64,000 nucleotides of DNA from contig CAJQUN010000152.1 in NCBI GenBank assembly GCA_907163345.1, positions 124,001 through 188,000 of the forward strand, in the 5' to 3' direction. This DNA is from Haberlea rhodopensis (taxonomy: Eukaryota > Streptophyta > Magnoliopsida > Lamiales > Gesneriaceae). Under the pieces are notes generated by a model. The model was not told the DNA's origin. It searched no databases and saw only the letters and a program-made list of their open reading frames with translations. Positions 57,618 through 64,000 of this stretch are shown piece after piece. The translations under genes were made by a program, and so were the position numbers. The number at the start of each line of letters is the position of its first letter. The first letter of the stretch is position 1.

Positions 57618-60600
57618 TCATATGAAATATTTCTTTAAATTATGAACATTCCAATGTCTCACCAACTCACGACCTTCTTGATCCTCTAGTTTGTATGATC
57701 CTCGTCCGATCACCACTTTAACTTTATAAGGCTCCTCCCACTTTGGTTCCAATTTCTTCACGTCGCCAGCTGGATTCGTTCTTCGTAGCACCAGATCTCC
57801 GACTTGGGCGAACTTTTCGGTTATATGCATTAATGATCTTTACTCGCGCTGCAGCTCTTTCCCCTAATTCGTCCACCCCATCTAACTCCAGTTTTCTCAT
57901 ATCTTCATTATGCTCAGGATTGTAACATTATACCCGAAGAGATTCTACTCCAATCACATCCGGGATAAGGGCTTCTGACCAATACACTAGACTATATGGG
58001 GTTTCTCCCGTGGATACTCGAGGTGTTGTTCGATATGCCCATAGAACACTAGGTAATTCATCCACCAAAGCCCCTCGAGCTCCTTCCAATCTTGTTTTAA
58101 TCCCATGCAGTGAGATCCGATTAGTCACTTCTGCTTGTCCATTAGATTGTGGATAAGCTACTGAAGTGAATACTTGCCTGATTTTCATATCCTTGCACCA
58201 TTCTTGCACCCCTTTTCACTGGAACTGCCTTCCATTATCGAAAATTAGTCTCCTCGGTATCCGAACCTGCATATTATATTTTTCCATAAGAACTTGACAA
58301 CTTCCTCCTCGGTTATTTTTGCTAGGGATTCAGGTTCTACCCATTTAGTGAAGTATTCAACTGCCACCAGAATAAACTTTCTTTGTCCAGCTGCTGGAGG
58401 AAAGGGCCATACAATGTCCATTCCCATTGGTCGAATGGACAGGAAATATCACTGTTGTTCAGAACTTCTGCAGACATATGGGATAACTTGTCATGCTTCT
58501 GGCAGTTGCATTTTCTCACATTCCCCTCAGCATCACTCTTCATTGTAGGCCAATAGTATCCAGCTCGAAAAACCTTCTGGTATAGCATATTTGCCCCGAG
58601 ATGATTTTCGCAACAATCTTCATGAATTTCTTTCATTAAATGCTCCCCCTATTGGACTGAAGTGCATTGTAGGAAAGGGATTGAGAAGCCCCTTTTGAAC
58701 AGATTGCCTTCGATAAGTACACAACGATTCTCCATTCTCTTCACCCGAGCAGCCTTCTTCGGATCAGATTGCAAAACCTTAGTCTTCAGGAATTTAAAGA
58801 TCTGCTCTCGCTAGTCTGTCATAATACATGATTCAAGATTCATTATGCTATTAACGGATATATGGGAGACCAAGAGCTCTTGCACTAACACATTTCTGTT
58901 CTTCCAGTCATGGATTGAGCTAGCCAGTTTTGCCAGCTCATCAGCTCAGTTATTTTCTTCTCTAGGCACCTGTGTTAATTTCACTTCCTGAAATTGAATC
59001 ACCAATGTCCGAGCGGTTTTCACATACTTCTTCAATTTTTCTTCTTTTACTTTATACATCCGTTCACTTGTTGAACCACGAGCATGAAGTCCATAAATGT
59101 TATTATTTTCCAAGATTTAGCATCCAACACTATTTGAAGGCCCAAGATGAGAGCTTCGAATTCAGCCTCATTATTTGAGGAATGAACTCGAGTTGGATGA
59201 CTATTCTAATATCTTATACATCAGGACTAATGAGTACGATACCAACACTGCTTCCAAACTGAGTAGACGGTCCATCTACATAAAGATTCCACTCCTTTTC
59301 TTAAAGAATATGAGTCACCTCTACCAGAAAATCCGATAATGCTTGAGCATTGATGGTAGTTCAGGCTGGTAAGTAATGTCGAACACACTCAGCTCGGTGG
59401 CCCATTTCACCATTCGCCCTGATATTTCTGCTTTAGATAATAGCTTTCTCAAGGAAGTGCTTGTCACCACCATGATGGGATGAGACAAAAAGTATGGTCG
59501 AAGTCTTCTTGCTGTAGTTATGAGGGCTAAAGCCAAATTTTTAACCATGGGGTACCTATGTTATGCTCTTTGTAGTGCTCTTTTGACATAGTGCACTGGT
59601 TGTTGTTGCCCCGACTTCTCTCTGACCAATACCGAGCTGATGACCTCATCGGTCACAGATAGATAGACGATGATGGTCTCATCCTGCTTGGGTTTATTCA
59701 TTAACGGCAATCAGCCAGATAATCTTTCAAATCTTATAATGCTTTATGACACTGATCATTCCTTCAAACCAAACCCCTTGCATTAATGCTTTAAAGAAAG
59801 GCAAGCTCCTCTCGGTTGAGTGAGATATGAAGTGACTTAACGCGTTTATTCTCCCTGCCAGCCTTTGTACTTCATTTAATGTTCGAGGAGGATTAATCTC
59901 CTGGATTGCTATTATTTTTTCCGGGTTGGCCTCAACACCTCTCTTAGTGACCATGTATCCCAAGAACTTCCCTCTATGTATTCCAAACGTGCACTTAGCA
60001 GGATTTCACTTCATGCCAATCTCCGTAAAGTGTCGAAGACTTCTTCCATATCCTCAATTAGGTTTTGTGCCCTCTTACTCTTGATAAAAACATCATCTAC
60101 ATATATTTCCACGTTCCGCCCTATCTGATCTCTGAATATTTTGTCCATTAACATTTGATAGGTGGCCTCAGCATTCTTTAGTCCGAAGAGCATGACCACG
60201 TAACAAAAAGTTCCCCATGCTGTAACGAAACTTACTTTTGGGTGATCTTTTTGTGCCAAAGGGAATTGATGATACCCGTGATATGCACCAGCAGTAGAAT
60301 CTCCTAGCTGATCAATCCCTGACAACATGTAGCAATCTTTAGGGCATGCTTTATTCATGTCTCTGAAATCCACACACATTCGTCATTTATTTCCTGATTT
60401 GGATACTAAGATGACATTTGAAAGCCATGTAGGAAAACTAATTTTTTCGCACGTGGCCCACTTTCAACAATTCTTCCACTTGCTAAGCAATAATTGCATT
60501 CTTATCGGGTCCAAAATGCCTCCTCTTCTGCTTGATTGCCCAAGTGTTATGGTCAACATTGAGATGGTGCTCGGCAATTTCTGGCTTTACCCCGACCAGG

Positions 60601-62460
60601 TCAGCAGTACTCCAAGCGATCATGTCCACATTTTGATTCAAGCAGTCAATCACTTTTATTTATAATTCTGGATCTAACTTGGAACCCACTCTGGTGGTCT
60701 TAGTCAGGTGGCCCAGCTCAATTGTGAGAAATTCCTCCACGGGAACTACTCGCTCTTCAGCCTCATCAAGCTTTTCTCGTATCCTCTTACTATTGTCTCC
60801 TCGTTCGTCAGCCCATTTCTTTTGTCCCTTCTCCTGCCTCAACTCCTGCACATAACATTTCCTCGAGGAACTTTGATTTCCTCGTACTTGTCCAACTTCC
60901 TCGCCTACTGGAAATTTCATCGTCATGTGATAAGTAGACGCCACTGCCTGAAAAGCAGCTAGGGCTGGTCGGCCCAAAATTATGTTGTACGAGGAATGAG
61001 TATCTACTATGAGAAAGTTGATATCGTGGTCTTCGTCATTGGTTCCTCACCCAATGTAACTGGTAAAACAACTTGCCCCACCAGACTTACAATCTCTCCC
61101 GTGAATCCATGAAGAGAAGTGTTCACCCTTTGTATGGTTACGCTCCCAAATTCTATCTGGGTCAACGTACTCGAAAAGAACATCGGCCGAACTTCTTGTA
61201 TCCACAAAGATTCTCTGCACATTATAATTTGCTACCGTGGCAGAAATAATCAATGCATCATCATGGGGGAAATGGATCCCTTGCAGATCTTTGGGCCCGA
61301 AAGCAATGGATGACGTTGTTGGCATATTATCTGGGGCAATTGACATCACTTGCAGTTTCCGAGCATAACTCTTTCTTACTTGATTAGAGTTTCCTCCTGA
61401 TATTCCGCCAGAAATCATACGTATAGTTCCTCGGTTAGGAACATTGTTCGGGGCCATCGGGAGGTACTGCTCGAAACTCCTTTTCTGGGCTTCTTCTAAG
61501 TTGATATATTTAGAACTCTCCCAGCAACTCGTCGTAATTAGATGGTGGTTTTTAGCTAGAGATCTGAACAGATCTCCTTCTCATAGTCCTTGAGTAAAGG
61601 CGCTGATGAGTATCTCCGATGTGACATGAGGGACGTCGAGGCATACTTGATTGAATCTTTTCAGGAAGTCCCGAAGAGACTCCTTTTTTCCATCTGCTTG
61701 AGTCCGAACACACCGAGGGCAGTTCTCTTGCAACTTCTGCTGGTCGTGAATTGATGTAAGAATAGCGAGCTGAATTTCGGGAATGAATCTATGATCCCTG
61801 ATGGCAATTGATTAAACCAAGATTGAGCAGCCCCGCCTAGGGTAGTCAGAAAGACTCGACACTTCACTCCATCTGTAAGTTGGTGAATGAGCGAAGTGTT
61901 CTCAAACCATGACAAATACTCTTCAGGATCTGCGCTGCCATCATAATTCCCCACATTCAAAGTTCAGAAGTTAGATGGTAAAGGATCGTCGACAACTTCA
62001 GGAGCAAATGGTGTGCTCCTCCACACTAGATAGATACGCCCCTCCATCTTATTGTGCATCTACTGCAACTCATCTTTCAAATCCTCCATTTGATGGTGTA
62101 GAGTTTTACTACTCTCTTCTCCTATCTAACTGGAAAAGTCATTAATATCTTTCGCATCTTCTTCTTGTCCTTCTGAAGAAGCCAAATCTTCTTCCTTGCT
62201 TGTTCATTGTTGCTGGGTTAGGGTCATAAATTGCTTCATGACCCCCTACAATTTTTGCAATCATTTCAGTCAATTGCTCCATTGGCATTCCTGTAGTAGG
62301 AAATGTTTGAGGACCAGTTGGAGGAGCGTTTTGAGATGATTCCACATCATCCTCATATCCTTCACGTATTGGGGACGGATATGAAGGGGGATTTGGGATG
62401 TACCCCCTTGAACTTTGCCCACGACCTTTACTTCTAGCCATGTCTTCCTTAATTTCCACA
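57618..62460 (-). pseudogene. Gypsy gag-pol coding region, broken
   Basis: On minus: gag start near 62441 (MARSKGRGQ); Retrotrans_gag part 61661-61960 (DGSADPEEYLSWFE, GGAAQSWFNQLP); protease 61047-61457, whose active-site triplet reads DTR instead of DTG (FVDTRSSADVLF); reverse transcriptase 60011-60379 with CVDFRDMNKACPKD and the YVDD catalytic box; connection and RNase H 59321-59963; a second RNase H-like region about 58850-59270 (starting LYVDGPSTQFGSSVGIVL); integrase 57928-58640 (YYWPTM, zinc-finger remnants, YFTKWVE, YPQSNGQAEVTN); tail 57618-57830 (GDLVLRRTNPAGDVKKLEPKWEEPY). The domains sit in separate frames with many stops, so no product is expected. I describe it only as it stands. 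Confidence 0.9.
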
Positions 62461-62495
62461 AAATTCCTTTTCTTCAATGTCTTAGCTCTATAAAT

Positions 62496-62513
62496 TACCA
62501 CGAACGGTGCCAA
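62496..62513 (-). promoter_or_regulatory. Primer-binding site of the gypsy element
   Basis: Directly inside the 5' LTR the minus strand reads TTGGCACCGTTCGTGG, the form used by Tat/Athila-type gypsy elements. It fixes the LTR end at 62514. Confidence 0.75.
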
Positions 62514-63102
62514 TGATGTGATCTTAAATTCTCTGTGTTCTGATAGATTATGTGTGACAGAAAATTAGTAAGAGTCACCACAATTTTTTAAGTGGAAAAC
62601 CCTCAAGAATGAAGGAAAACCACGGGACATTGTCCAGTATAAATTCTTCACAATAAATTTTGATCTGACACGAAAAATGAATAATAATCTTTTAAACAAG
62701 AATACTAGCAAATCAAAGGAAAACACCGAACAGACTATTATATGCTCTTTTCGGAGTCTTTTCTTGCCTCCCAAAATCCAACATCCTTAAGTGTGATGGT
62801 ATGGTGGTATTTATAGTGCAAAGCACGGTGGTTGAGGAGCGAGGAATTACATGATCTCCCTCGATCACAGCATCATGGGCTCAAGACGTGTCTGAGAAAT
62901 CCGCGCGCCATTAATGCACGTTCGTCCGCACCCACTAATTTGTCAGTTACGTTCGGGTCTTCCACTGTAGTTTTGACCAAAAAGCCGAGCAGGGTTTAAT
63001 AGTGCTCGGGTACCTTGTGCTCAGGGTTCTATCCTCGGGATATTTCTGTTCGGTACTTGCGAAGGATTTTACCCGAGGAAATTGATTCATCATATGACAT
63101 CA
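62514..63102 (-). repeat. 5' LTR of the gypsy element
   Basis: 589 bp, ending in CA next to the AATAC duplication. On minus a CACTATAAATACC TATA box lies at about 62805-62817. Unlike the other LTR it keeps the GC-richer promoter part (GAGGAGCGAGG, CCGCGCGCC) and has no minisatellite. Confidence 0.88.
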
Positions 63103-63107
63103 AATAC

Positions 63108-64000
63108 CATTTCCCATTTTTCATTCGTTTCTAGAGTTTTTTTATAAAAAAAAAATTGGTGGGTTCTTGTATTTTGTAATTGTAATGTGTGATGGTGCTG
63201 GAGTTGCGTTGATGGATGATAATTTGATGGTACAAGAAGTATTTTGGACATATATATGTTAGGATCAAGAGATTGCCGCTTTACCAAAAGTTATAGCTGG
63301 TGGTAACGGTACAACTCAAATCTTTTAAACCGTATAATAGCTAAAGCGACACAGTCCGGTCGTTCTCCGTTATATAACTATTGTACTCCAACAACCTCTC
63401 TCCCAATAATTGAACCATTTTGTAATCAATGAGAAGCAAACACGTGATATTGATCAAATATCTGTAGTTTTACCAAAAAGTTATAGCTGATGGTTATTCT
63501 GTGAATCAAATAATTTAAGTCGTACAGCAGTCCAAACGCTATGATTCGATCGCTCTCCTAGTTGGGCAAATATTGCACTCCAGCATATGTTGTGTGAATT
63601 ATTCTATAACTTGAAATATATATATAACGCTATGATTCGAACGCTCTCCTAGTTTAGAGGTCGCCAACGCCGACCAGGATATGGCAAGTGATTAAATGGT
63701 GGCAGGTTAGGGTTAGGGTTGTTAGGGTTAGGAATGTTTTTAAATGGGAAGGACAATTATGTTGCTTCTCACATGGGGCTTGATGCAATTAACCCTATAT
63801 ATATAAAAAGAAACAGTAATTAGGAGCGAATGAATTAAACAACGCTCGACATTTTTCCTTTGCGGATGAAATCAATGGGCGAGGCAGAATACTAACTCAA
63901 CAGAAGTGATATATAGTTATTATCTCTCTTATGATGGAATGTTTGTTGCAAGTTTCAAAACAAAAATCAAGTGTTAACATTTTGTTTGAAGAAAAAAATA
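63108..64000. other. Intergenic; degenerate repeats near the window end
   Basis: Words such as TTTACCAAAA-GTTATAGCTG (63280 and 63471) and CGCTATGATTCGA-CGCTCTCCTAGTT (63537 and 63630) recur imperfectly, suggesting an old repeat. A short GGTTAGGGTTAGGGTTGTTAGG stretch is at 63706-63727. No gene seen. Confidence 0.4.

Larger units (their letters stand above)
56782..63102 (-). mobile_element. Ty3-gypsy retrotransposon, Tat type, both LTRs and target duplication
   Basis: A full-length but decayed element in minus orientation. The outer ends are TG...CA and are flanked by a perfect 5-bp duplication AATAC (56777-56781 and 63103-63107). Inside, on minus, the order is primer site, gag, protease, reverse transcriptase, RNase H, a second RNase H-like region, integrase, C-terminal tail. 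The second RNase H-like part before integrase (about 58850-59270) and the TTGGCxCCGTTCGTGG primer site point to the Tat clade. Many stops and frameshifts break the coding region. Confidence 0.92.

Noticed and set aside
63706..63727. Telomere-like GGTTAGGGTTAGGG stretch
   Set aside because: Too short, and the plant telomere unit is TTTAGGG. Not a telomere or meaningful interstitial array.

Overview
The window is nuclear DNA of a flowering plant, most likely a eudicot. Four intact, intron-bearing or plant-specific genes lie in AT-rich intergenic DNA that is packed with plant-type transposons: Mutator-like elements (MULEs), hAT elements and hAT MITEs, and Ty1-copia and Ty3-gypsy retrotransposons. 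Splice sites follow GT-AG and no bacterial or organellar gene layout is seen. The species cannot be named from the sequence.

Host genes: (1) 1498-5700, minus: a complete nitrate reductase (NIA) in five exons, 917 aa. (2) 42611-43231, minus: a single-exon plant-specific basic protein of 206 aa. (3) 46435-49109, minus: a complete beta-1,3-galactosyltransferase (GT31) in eleven exons, 395 aa. (4) 54108-55168, minus: a two-exon BYPASS1-like protein, 321 aa. I see no functional link between them; they look like ordinary neighbours separated by transposons.

Mobile DNA, left to right: the end of a hAT-type MITE (1-367); a MITE in NIA intron 2; a MITE with a perfect 8-bp target duplication (6432-7189); a deletion-derivative MULE with a tandemly doubled end (about 10800-11935); a clear CGAAT-rich MITE family (11973-12303 and 50205-50604); a large decayed MULE (about 12838-22620) carrying a MuDR transposase and, facing it, a plant mobile domain (PMD) gene, interrupted by a copia remnant (14114-18079); a 4.6-kb direct duplication (copy A 22621-27235, copy B 30664-42273). 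Copy B holds a second MULE-PMD element (31365-35338) and a hAT element (38771-41799), and the matching empty target sites are still visible in copy A. More MITEs lie at 45462-45944, 52612-52807 and 55502-56118. A gypsy retrotransposon of Tat type with both LTRs and a 5-bp target duplication occupies 56782-63102.

The most interesting content is the family of MULEs. Two independent, sequence-divergent copies pair a transposase with a convergent PMD gene. Their ends carry arrays of strong GC-rich hairpins whose sequence differs between elements while the layout is kept, including a 50-bp perfect palindrome in one of them.
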